The notes beneath the pieces are model-generated. The model had not been told where the DNA came from and did not search any database. It saw only the letters and a program-made list of their open reading frames with translations. A DNA stretch of 53,453 bases from Bradyrhizobium hipponense (GTDB lineage Bacteria; Pseudomonadota; Alphaproteobacteria; Rhizobiales; Xanthobacteraceae): the NCBI RefSeq assembly GCF_008123965.1, contig NZ_VSTH01000150.1, forward strand, positions 1 through 53,453. Direction: 5' to 3'. This document shows positions 46,474 through 53,453 of the stretch, piece after piece (within the stretch, counting starts at the first letter, position 1; each line of letters starts with the position of its first letter). Both the position numbers and the translations under genes were made by a program.

Positions 46474-48702
46474 CTACACCGCAATCTGCCGCGCCGCCGC
46501 TAGCCCCGCCAGCGCCTCTTCCAGCTTCTCGCGGTCCAGCGGCTTGATCAAAAACCCATTCATGCCCGCCTCGAAGCAGGCATAGCGGTCCTCCACCAGC
46601 GTATTGGCGGTCAGCGCCAGGATCGGCGTGTGGCGGCCGCCTGTGGCTGCCTCGTGCGCGCGGATGCGTTTGGTTACCTCGATGCCGTCGAGCTGCGGCA
46701 TCTGGATGTCCATCAGCACGAGATCGTAGGGCGCGCCGGCCGATGCCGCGGCGAGCCAGGATTCCAGCGCGGCCTCGCCATGGACCGCGATGACGACGAG
46801 GTGGCCGAGTTTCGTCAATAGCGATCGCATCAACAGCGCGTTGATCTCGTTGTCTTCGGCGACGAGGATCGACAGGCATTTTACGGGCGTTGCATTGGCG
46901 GTGCTCCCAACCGGCGGCTCGGGGGCGAGATCAGGTGCGACAATTTCGGGCGCCAGCGATAGCCGCGCGGCGAGCGAGGCGGCACGCAGCGGCTTGACCA
47001 GAAAGCCGGTGAAGGCTGCCGAAAGTTTTTCGTGGCGCGAGCTCGGCGTCAGCAGCACGAGCCGCTGCGCCGCGTGTATGCGAGCCGCTTCGCCCAGGCG
47101 GTCGGCGACGTCAGGACCGAGCGCACGATCGATCAGCACCGCATGCCACGACCGTTCGGGCAGCAGCGCCGCCGCCACGGCGGCATCCGAGACCATGCAG
47201 GTCTGGCCGCCCCAGCGCTCCAGCCGCCGCGCGATTAGCGCGGCCTCGATGCCGTCGGCGATCAGGAGGATAGACTTGCCGGTGAGGTCGGGGCTAGGGA
47301 ATGCGGTCTGCCCCGTGCCGGCTTGCGATGCCGCCAGCGGAATCGCAATCTCGAAGGTCGAGCCCTGGCCCGGCTCGCTCGTGAGCGTGATGCGGCCGCC
47401 CATGCGCTTGACGATGCGCTCGCTGATCGCAAGCCCAAGACCGGTGCCGCCGTAGGTGCGGGCGACGCGCTCGTCGGCCTGCTCGAATTCGCGGAAGATG
47501 CGCGAGCGCGCTTCGGGCGCGATGCCAATGCCGGTGTCGCGCACAAGAAAGCTGATCTCGTTCGGCCCTATCCCGGGTTCGACGATCAGCGCGACGCCGC
47601 CGCTCGCGGTAAATTTGATGGCATTGCCGGCGAGGTTGAGCAGCACCTGGCGCAGCCGCGCCGCGTCGCCGACGACTTCGAGCGGCAGGCGCTCGTCGAC
47701 ATAGGCGGCGATCTCGAGATTCTTGGCCTGCGCGCGCGGCGCCAGCAGCTCGGTGATGTCCTCGATGAGGGTCGAGAGCGCGAACGGGCGCTGCTCGAGG
47801 TCGAGCTTGCCGGCTTCGATCTTTGAATAGTCGAGCAGCTCCTCGATCAGCGCCATCAGCGCCTCGCCCGAGGTCTTCACCGCCCTGGCATAGGCTGCCT
47901 GCTCGGGCGTCAGCGTGGTGTCGAGCAACAGCCCGCCCATGCCGATGATGCCGTTGAGAGGGGTGCGGATCTCGTGCGAGGCCATCGCCAGGAAGCGCGA
48001 CTTGGCGCGGTTGGCGGCATCGGCCTGGTCGCGCGCCTGCGACAGCGCCCGTTCGGTCTCGGTCCGGTCGGTGACATCGCGCCCGACGCTCTGCAATTCG
48101 GCGCCCTGGCCGGCATCGAGCCGCACAAAACCCTCGCGCCAGGCGATCCAGCGTCCGCCGGCAGGCGTCGCGATCTTCTGGTCGTGCATGCGCGTGCCGC
48201 TGCTTTCGCGCGCGCTTTCGCCCTGCTCCAGCACGTCGAAATCAAAGCGCGTGCCGAGCAGCGCGCTCCGCGGCCGGCCGGCCAGCACGCAATAGGCATC
48301 GTTGGCAAAGGTGATGCGGCCCTGATGATCGCGCAGCACGATCAGATCGCCCTGCTGCTCGAACAGGCTGCGGGCGCGCTCTTCGGCTTCCTTCAGCTCC
48401 CAATTGCGATCGATCAGCGCTTCATTGTGAGCGGCCAGCGTGCGCAGCCGCTTGTTGACGAAGCGCAGCCGCATGCTCAGCGTCGCCAGGCCAAGGCAAG
48501 CGAGCGCGAACAGAAAACTCGCGCCGATCGCGAACGCGTTGGGATCGTAACCGGAATTCTCGGACCGGCTGCCGGTAATGAATCCGAAGGCGCCGCCAAA
48601 AGTCGCCGAGAAGATCACGAACGAGCGGATCGCGAACGCAATTCTGGGATGGCGGCGCCTGAAGCGGCGCATCTGCACCTTGATCCGGAACGTCCGACCC
48701 AT
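46474..48702 (-). CDS. Hybrid sensor histidine kinase with PAS and two receiver domains
   Basis: The 742-residue kinase starts with a basic stretch and two membrane helices (about residues 22-80), then a PAS domain (ERARSLFEQQGDLIVLRDHQGRITFAND), a HisKA domain with phosphorylated H243 (MASHEIRTPLNGIIG), an HATPase domain (NLAGNAIKFT, DTGIGI, GTGLGL), a first receiver-like domain with reduced acidic pocket (LLIADGIEA) and a complete second receiver with D665 (LVLMDIQMPQLDG). No Hpt domain or cognate regulator is adjacent. The input signal is unknown. It ends near the repeats after coaA. Confidence 0.92.
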   Translation of the reverse strand: MGRTFRIKVQMRRFRRRHPRIAFAIRSFVIFSATFGGAFGFITGSRSENSGYDPNAFAIGASFLFALACLGLATLSMRLRFVNKRLRTLAAHNEALIDRNWELKEAEERARSLFEQQGDLIVLRDHQGRITFANDAYCVLAGRPRSALLGTRFDFDVLEQGESARESSGTRMHDQKIATPAGGRWIAWREGFVRLDAGQGAELQSVGRDVTDRTETERALSQARDQADAANRAKSRFLAMASHEIRTPLNGIIGMGGLLLDTTLTPEQAAYARAVKTSGEALMALIEELLDYSKIEAGKLDLEQRPFALSTLIEDITELLAPRAQAKNLEIAAYVDERLPLEVVGDAARLRQVLLNLAGNAIKFTASGGVALIVEPGIGPNEISFLVRDTGIGIAPEARSRIFREFEQADERVARTYGGTGLGLAISERIVKRMGGRITLTSEPGQGSTFEIAIPLAASQAGTGQTAFPSPDLTGKSILLIADGIEAALIARRLERWGGQTCMVSDAAVAAALLPERSWHAVLIDRALGPDVADRLGEAARIHAAQRLVLLTPSSRHEKLSAAFTGFLVKPLRAASLAARLSLAPEIVAPDLAPEPPVGSTANATPVKCLSILVAEDNEINALLMRSLLTKLGHLVVIAVHGEAALESWLAAASAGAPYDLVLMDIQMPQLDGIEVTKRIRAHEAATGGRHTPILALTANTLVEDRYACFEAGMNGFLIKPLDREKLEEALAGLAAARQIAV

Positions 48703-48824
48703 CGCAACCGACCCCGACTCTTGTCCGAAACCCCACTGCCGTGTGCGACGATGTCTCGCCGACCTTGCGAACAGCTTGAGGCTCTGGGGCTGCTGCCAAA
48801 CAGGGTTGACGAGGCGTTAACGTC

Positions 48825-49292
48825 TCAGAGCGAGGCGGCCTGGAGGTGGCGGTGGCCGCCGTGGGCGCCGACGATCAATGCCGCCGCATCGCGCTGCGAA
48901 AACGTCTTCGAGCGCACATAGATGCGGTAATCCGCCGGGCCTTCGCTGGAGAGATAGATCACCGGGCCGCCATCGACGGGCTGCGCGGCAATCGTGATGA
49001 GGCGCGTCGACGGATTGGCCTGGCAGGAATCCGGCTCCGAACCTAGGCCATCGTCGACGACGGCGAAATCCGCGGCATCAGGATCGTCGGTGACCTGAAC
49101 CCGCACCGTGGCCCGTGCCGGGTCTTCGGTGAAGGCGACGTGCACGGCGGCCGTCCAGAACAGCGACGTGAGCTCGACCGTGGTCTCGCCAAGCGCGATG
49201 CAGGGATGCGAGACCGATCCGATCTCTGTGCGGGCGAATACTGCAGCCGCCAACAGGGGAATAACCGAGGCCAGGATCTTGAAACGCAACAT
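48825..49292 (-). CDS. Unknown exported protein, about 155 residues
   Basis: The protein begins with a signal-peptide-like segment (KILASVIPLLAAAVFARTEIG). The mature part has two cysteines, acidic and threonine-rich stretches (TVRVQVTDDPDAADFAVVDDG) and a YRIYVRSKTFSQRDAAALIVGAHG block near the end. I do not recognise a family. It lies alone between the kinase and comM. A periplasmic or surface location is inferred from the signal only. Confidence 0.75.
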   Translation of the reverse strand: MLRFKILASVIPLLAAAVFARTEIGSVSHPCIALGETTVELTSLFWTAAVHVAFTEDPARATVRVQVTDDPDAADFAVVDDGLGSEPDSCQANPSTRLITIAAQPVDGGPVIYLSSEGPADYRIYVRSKTFSQRDAAALIVGAHGGHRHLQAASL

Positions 49293-49403
49293 GACACTTT
49301 ACTCGCCAGGCCCCGGTGGAACTCGTGCCGGAAAACGCGTGGGGCCTTATGGTTTGCAGAGAGTAAAGGAAACTCGTTACCGCCGGGTTGATGGGCACGG
49401 CCC

Positions 49404-50309
49404 TCACGCCAACTGGCGTACATCCTCGGCCAGTGCGCGGTAGGACAGCGCCTCGGCAAGATGCAGCCGGCCGATCTTCTCGGTGCCGTCGAGATCGGCG
49501 AGCGTGCGCGCCACCCGCAGCACGCGGTGATAGCCGCGCGCCGACAGCCGCATGGTTTCGGCGGCATCGCGCAGCAGCTTGGCGCCTTGCGCGTCGGGCT
49601 TTGCGATTTCCTCCAGCACCGAAGCCGGCGCCTCGGCATTGGTGCGCACACGCGGCAGACCGGCATCCGCATAGCGCGCGAGCTGGATGTCGCGCGCCGC
49701 CGCCACGCGCGCGGCAACCTCGGCTGATCCTTCTGCCGCGGGCGGCAGGATCAAATCGGCGGCGGTGACCGCCGGCACCTCGATGCGCAGGTCGATGCGG
49801 TCCATCAGCGGGCCGGAGATGCGGGCCTGGTAATCGCCGGTGCAGCGATCGATGCGGCCGCGCTTGCAGGCATAGCCGGGCTCGAATGCGTTGCCGCAGC
49901 GGCAAGGATTCATCGCCGCGACCAGCATGAAGCGCGCCGGATAGGTGACGCGATGATTGGCACGGGACACCGCGACCTCGCCGTTCTCCAGCGGCTGGCG
50001 CAGCGAATCCAGCACGCGCGGATCGAATTCGGGCAGCTCGTCGAGGAACAGCACGCCCTGATGCGCCAGCGAAATTTCGCCGGGCTTTGCCCGCATGCCG
50101 CCGCCGGTGAGCGCGGCCATGCTGGCGGAATGATGCGGCGAGCGGAACGGCCGCCGCGCGGTCAGCGCGCCGCCCTGGATCTCGCCGGCGACGGAGGCGA
50201 TCATCGAGACCTCTAACAGTTCGCCCGGCGACAGCGGCGGCAGGATCGAGGGCAGCCGCGCCGCCAGCATCGATTTGCCGGCGCCGGGCGCACCGATCAT
50301 CAGCAGGTG
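49404..50309 (-). pseudogene. comM: comM (YifB-type Mg-chelatase-like AAA+ ATPase), cut by an insertion
   Basis: Only the C-terminal 300 or so residues remain. It begins at HLLMIGAPGAGKSMLA, the Walker A region, and continues through GVLFLDELPEFDPRVLDSLRQPLE, the CRCG zinc-like motif and the ISGPLMDRIDLRIEV block to a normal end. Intact family members have about 210 residues before this, so the N-terminal S5-like domain is missing. Going upstream, homology stops at about 50309 and an in-frame TGA appears within three codons. ComM is a branch-migration helicase for natural transformation, and the gene is a known island insertion site in Acinetobacter. Confidence 0.88.
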
Positions 50310-50423
50310 ATTTCGTCAATGACAAAAAGCGGCCAGCCGAAAGCGCGAGCGGTTGCTGCAATACCATTGGCCGGTTGAGCAGCCCCAAACTGGGGGCGAT
50401 AGTGCGAAGGGGAGGAGCGAGGG

Positions 50424-50849
50424 ATGGATTGGTCTTTTTTGATGATTGCGGTGCCTGTGGGAGCCTTCATTCTCTGGCGCAGCCAGAAGCAGGCGGAAGC
50501 CGCGAAGGTCGCGTCTGCCAGGCTAACGAGAGACAAGCTGCTCTACGAACATATCAAGACTGGTATGAGAGAGTATGACTGGCGCCAACGCGAGGGGCGA
50601 TGCGAGGACCTATTCTCCCGCACGCGCCGGAAGGCAAAGGACGGAGAGTTACTGTTTGAGACGGCGCATCTGTCGGCTTTTCACGTCAACCATGGCCCCG
50701 AATATCGCGTGGGCTTCTATTTCAAAGACATCAACGAATTCGGGCTCTACGGGCTCTTCGCGGGCAATGGCGACGAGACCATTACAAGCTACTACCGCAC
50801 CGACCGCACCTTCCAGAAAGAGGAGATGCTGGCCCCATGGTATGACTGA
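50424..50849 (+). CDS. Unknown membrane-anchored protein, 141 residues
   Basis: An N-terminal helix (SFLMIAVPVGAFILWRS) would anchor it, followed by a basic helical stretch (KQAEAAKVASARLTRDKLLYEH), and a C-terminal region with alternating aromatic residues (FETAHLSAFHVNHGPEYRVGF, FGLYGLF) that looks like a small beta-domain. A GGGGAGGAG ribosome-binding site lies 9 bases before the ATG. It is the first gene of the island. I do not recognise the family, and no defence link is shown beyond its location. Confidence 0.7.
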   Translation: MDWSFLMIAVPVGAFILWRSQKQAEAAKVASARLTRDKLLYEHIKTGMREYDWRQREGRCEDLFSRTRRKAKDGELLFETAHLSAFHVNHGPEYRVGFYFKDINEFGLYGLFAGNGDETITSYYRTDRTFQKEEMLAPWYD

Positions 50850-51151
50850 CGGGGGAATTACCTATGGATGTTGACGAGCGCGGCCTCGGGTCCCCTTGGA
50901 GGCGTGGGCCCCTTGGCCACGATTTGGGCCTCCCCTGCTTTCCAAAAAGTGGGGCTAAAGCCTTGGGCCTTTGCTCAACTGCACAGGGCGGTGTGGTTCG
51001 CTGAAAGTACCGTATGGGTCCCTTAGCGGGCTGCTGCTGCTCTTATTGTTCCGGCTCGTCCAATCGTAGTCCGGCCCTAGCGTTGGCAGCGAGAATTCAA
51101 AGTGCATAGATGACGAACATACGAAACGCGCCGGAGCGAGGCGGGAGACTA
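50850..51151. other. Island gap without a recognisable gene
   Basis: The 302 bases contain several G/C homopolymer words (GGGCCCCTTGG, GGGCCTCCCC) and no convincing open frame, hairpin terminator or repeat. They may be decayed coding DNA. The promoter of the small downstream gene should be here, but no clear -35/-10 pair was found. Confidence 0.4.
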
Positions 51152-51304
51152 ATGGGCGATATCCAATTTTTGGTGCTTATAGCCACCATCATTCTCTGCA
51201 CCGTGTATTTATCCAATGTCGTGTATCTCGCGGGCAAAGCCCTACGTGAGCAGGTGGTTCGCTCGGCCGACATGATTCGAGAGAGCCGGCACTCTGCCGA
51301 ATAA
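51152..51304 (+). CDS. Small single-pass membrane peptide, 50 residues
   Basis: It starts at an ATG with GGCGGGAG five bases upstream, rather than the in-frame ATG 42 bases earlier that has no such site. One helix (FLVLIATIILCTVYLSNVVYL) spans the membrane, followed by a basic amphipathic tail (GKALREQVVRSADMIRESRH). Small membrane peptides of this kind can be toxins or regulators, but nothing specific is shown. It precedes the AIPR gene by about 350 bases on the same strand. Confidence 0.5.
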   Translation: MGDIQFLVLIATIILCTVYLSNVVYLAGKALREQVVRSADMIRESRHSAE

Positions 51305-51651
51305 TCGGATTGCGGCGCATGCAGTGGTGGGGCTGGCACACGCGGGCAAGTTAGCGCCCTGAGAGCTCCCGCGCGGCTTCCGTGAACTCCTAAGAAAGCC
51401 TCAGGCGCGGTGTCAGTGGCGAAACTGGAGGCTCCCGTGTCGCGCACCGGGCCCCTTCTTGGTCGACCCCGCTCTCTAATTTCAGATGTCCGGCATAAGG
51501 GGGTGCGGCTGTCGCCCAAGGAAGGCGAGCAGCGTGGCCCCTGACCCCGCTATTTGTATTGAGGCTCTCTCAAACTTTTCGGGCATTACGAGTGGTTGCA
51601 GTCGAACTAAGGTGCTAGCAGTGGCTGCAAACCGTCGCTAGAGGGGATCCT
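51305..51651. promoter_or_regulatory. Gap before the AIPR gene with a direct repeat
   Basis: No gene is seen in the 347 bases. AGTGGTTGCA (51591-51600) and AGTGGCTGCA (51620-51629) form a direct repeat with start-to-start spacing of 29 bases, close to the AIPR start. It could be a repressor site. GAGGGGATC just before the ATG provides the ribosome-binding site. Confidence 0.4.
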
Positions 51652-53453
51652 ATGACCGCTGTCAATCCGCTGCTCTCGTTGTTCAAGGAGCAACTTGAGG
51701 CCGAATGCAAGACGCTTTCCGACCACCATGGTCTAACGGAAAGAGGCCATTCCCTCCTGTATTGGTATTTCAACCGCCTCCATGATTTCACGGACGCGGA
51801 AGTCGAGGAAGTGTTCTGTGACGGTGGCGGGGATCTCGGTATCGACGCCCTGTGGATCGACGATGATGAACTGGTCCACTTCTATCAACTCAAGAACCCG
51901 CAGAACATCGACAAGGGGATCCCAACTGGCGATGTAGATAAGGTCATCTCCGGCTTAGGCTTGATTTTGAACCGAAAGCATGAGGCGGTAGCAAATCCTG
52001 ATCTTAAGGCCAGACTTGAAGAGCTCTATCAACAGGTCCCAAATGGTTATCGCATTCACTTCGTTAGCAGCGGCGCTGGGCTGGCTCCCGAGGCAAAGGT
52101 CAAACTTGACGCATTCGTCGGGATGTTAAAGGGCCGTGCCGCCGACAGCTTCATTGAGTGGGATGAACAGCCTATCGAAGTCCTTCAAGAGCGTTTCTAC
52201 CAGCACTCCCTTCCGGCTGTTAAAGATCCGCTGCGGCTTGATGTCCCGGTAACACCATACACCCAACGATCCGGCATTGCGGATTGCTACCTATTCTCAA
52301 TTCCTGGAAACACGTTGGCCGAACTTTACGCGCAACACGGAGAGGGATTGTTGCAGAGGAACATTCGAGTCGATCAGCGCGATACGGCGACCAATAGGTC
52401 AATCGAGGCCACGTGTTCGGGCGATAGTTCTGTCAACTTTCTCCACTTCAATAACGGTGTGACGTTCCTCTGTGAGAAAGCGTTCTATGACGTCTTCCAA
52501 AAGACGTTGACCTTGGAGAAGGCTCAAGTCGTAAACGGTGGTCAAACAATCCGCGCTCTGCATAGGGCTCTCGAAAAAAAGAAACTGAAGTCAGACGTTA
52601 TCGTCCCGGCGAGGGCAATTACGTCAAGTGGTCACAAGGACTTCGCTAACGATGTCGCGGTCAATCAAAACAATCAAAACCAAGTTGGCACCGGTTTCCT
52701 GCGGTCGAACGATCAGCGCGTCGTTCAACTCGATCATGCGCTTGCATCGCTTGGGTGGTTGCTGGAACGGCGAGAGGGAGAGCTGACTAGCCTGACGGAG
52801 ACCGAGCGAGTGGCCCTTGAGAGGCGTATTGGCCATTCCCTTGACGGCCGTGTCATTCGCCTGAAGGACGGCGCGCAAGCTTACACCGCCACATTTTATG
52901 GCCAACCGGAAATCGCGAAGAAGAACGTGAAGAAGATTTTTCTCTCGGTTGAGGATGGCGGCTACTACGAGCGAATCTTCTCCGGTGACATGACCGCAGA
53001 GAAAATCGTGATCGCTCACGACCTGAAACAAAGGCTTGATGACTTTGTGAGGCGGTTCACCGCAATCAGGCGGAAAGCGCAGGCTTCGACTAACCTAAAA
53101 ACTGTCTATGAACCGATTCTGGGAACGCTTCTAGCAGAGAGACACAGCGACGTGATGCACCAAGTGATCCCGCAGTGCTCGTTGTTTATGTGCGGCACCG
53201 TCTACAAGGAATTGGTTGAGATTAGAAAGACGGATCTGAAGAACATTCCTAAAATCGTTAGCGTGGAGGCAGACGAAATAATTCGCGCGCACTTGCTCCA
53301 CATCATCGACTTTGCCAAGAACAACAAAGACAAGGCCGACAAGAGCTGGCCCGTTCTGCTGAAGAGCAATGCGTTTTTCAATCACATAACGGCCTACCTG
53401 GCTGGCGTTGCAAAGGGACGTGCTTCCGCAGGATGCGGATTCCGGGGATTGCG
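51652..53453 (+). CDS. AIPR-family (abortive infection phage resistance) protein, partial at the window end
   Basis: The frame is open for 600 codons and runs off the window. The diagnostic AIPR motifs are FNNGVT at residues 266-271 and VVNGGQT at 293-299, followed by VNQNNQNQVG, which in the family reads like TNSQN. The N-terminus has GGGDLGIDALWIDDDELVHFYQLK (D61, D65, Q79, K81), the spacing of a PD-(D/E)XK nuclease core (D then QxK). The family is named for AbiR-linked phage exclusion; the nuclease role is inferred. A GAGGGG ribosome-binding site precedes the ATG. Confidence 0.88.
   Translation, partial: MTAVNPLLSLFKEQLEAECKTLSDHHGLTERGHSLLYWYFNRLHDFTDAEVEEVFCDGGGDLGIDALWIDDDELVHFYQLKNPQNIDKGIPTGDVDKVISGLGLILNRKHEAVANPDLKARLEELYQQVPNGYRIHFVSSGAGLAPEAKVKLDAFVGMLKGRAADSFIEWDEQPIEVLQERFYQHSLPAVKDPLRLDVPVTPYTQRSGIADCYLFSIPGNTLAELYAQHGEGLLQRNIRVDQRDTATNRSIEATCSGDSSVNFLHFNNGVTFLCEKAFYDVFQKTLTLEKAQVVNGGQTIRALHRALEKKKLKSDVIVPARAITSSGHKDFANDVAVNQNNQNQVGTGFLRSNDQRVVQLDHALASLGWLLERREGELTSLTETERVALERRIGHSLDGRVIRLKDGAQAYTATFYGQPEIAKKNVKKIFLSVEDGGYYERIFSGDMTAEKIVIAHDLKQRLDDFVRRFTAIRRKAQASTNLKTVYEPILGTLLAERHSDVMHQVIPQCSLFMCGTVYKELVEIRKTDLKNIPKIVSVEADEIIRAHLLHIIDFAKNNKDKADKSWPVLLKSNAFFNHITAYLAGVAKGRASAGCGFRGL

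Larger units (their letters stand above)
50310..53453. mobile_element. Left edge of a genomic island inserted in comM
   Basis: Beyond the comM break the sequence changes character: unknown genes, no core operons, no bradyrhizobial intergenic repeats and lower GC (hand counts of two 60-base lines gave 52-53% against 62% in one line of coaA). It carries a small membrane-anchored protein, a 50-residue membrane peptide and an AIPR-family gene. No integrase, transposase or tRNA is seen, so the mobilising genes and the other comM half should lie past the window end. The junction reads ATTTCGTCAATGACAAAAAG. Confidence 0.75.

Noticed and set aside
50310..50400. A tRNA or phage attachment site at the island border.
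   Set aside because: No tRNA cloverleaf and no visible second copy of a border repeat; the insertion is in the comM coding sequence.

Overview
The window looks like chromosome from a Bradyrhizobium-type alphaproteobacterium (Nitrobacteraceae, Rhizobiales). The evidence is high GC, the gene orders glnK-amtB, mnmE-mnmG-rsmG-parA-parB and maf-coaE-dnaQ-secB, and several families of intergenic palindromic repeats that recur throughout the window. The species assignment is inference from gene content and style, not from a database match. No rRNA, tRNA or CRISPR array was recognised.

Region 1 (1-5.7 kb) handles ammonium. It has an amtB, an ArsR/SRPBCC/ClpP-like three-gene module, a leftover 3' end of another amtB, then glnK-amtB behind a good sigma-54 promoter and ending in a strong intrinsic terminator. 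Region 2 (5.3-20.8 kb) is mostly core: a GFA protein, an aminotransferase, ftsK, lolA, xthA, an OmpR-type regulator with a cyclic-nucleotide-binding partner, an L,D-transpeptidase-type protein, a YggS protein, a diguanylate cyclase, then leuS-lptE-holA.

Region 3 (20.9-33.1 kb) appears to surround the replication origin. On the minus strand lie mnmE, mnmG, rsmG, parA and parB, with five parS sites. Upstream are rho and hemJ, then a 0.4-0.5 kb gap with DnaA-box-like and GANTC motifs that is the best oriC candidate, then ppsR, maf, coaE, dnaQ and convergent secB. Here chromosome segregation, tRNA modification and replication-linked genes sit together, as in other alphaproteobacteria.

Region 4 (33.5-49.3 kb) holds a Tim44-like protein, mltA and smr, an unknown membrane protein, the HslVU protease genes with two passengers, the histidine cluster hisB-DUF2628-hisH-hisA-hisF-hisE followed by coaA, a hybrid histidine kinase and a small exported protein.

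Region 5 (49.4 kb to the end) is the accessory part. comM is cut just before its Walker A motif, and everything beyond about 50.31 kb is foreign-looking DNA. It carries a small membrane-anchored unknown protein, a 50-residue membrane peptide and, running off the window, an AIPR-family (abortive infection phage resistance) protein with a PD-(D/E)XK-like N-terminus. This is the left edge of a probable defence-carrying genomic island inserted in comM; its integration genes and far end are not in the window.
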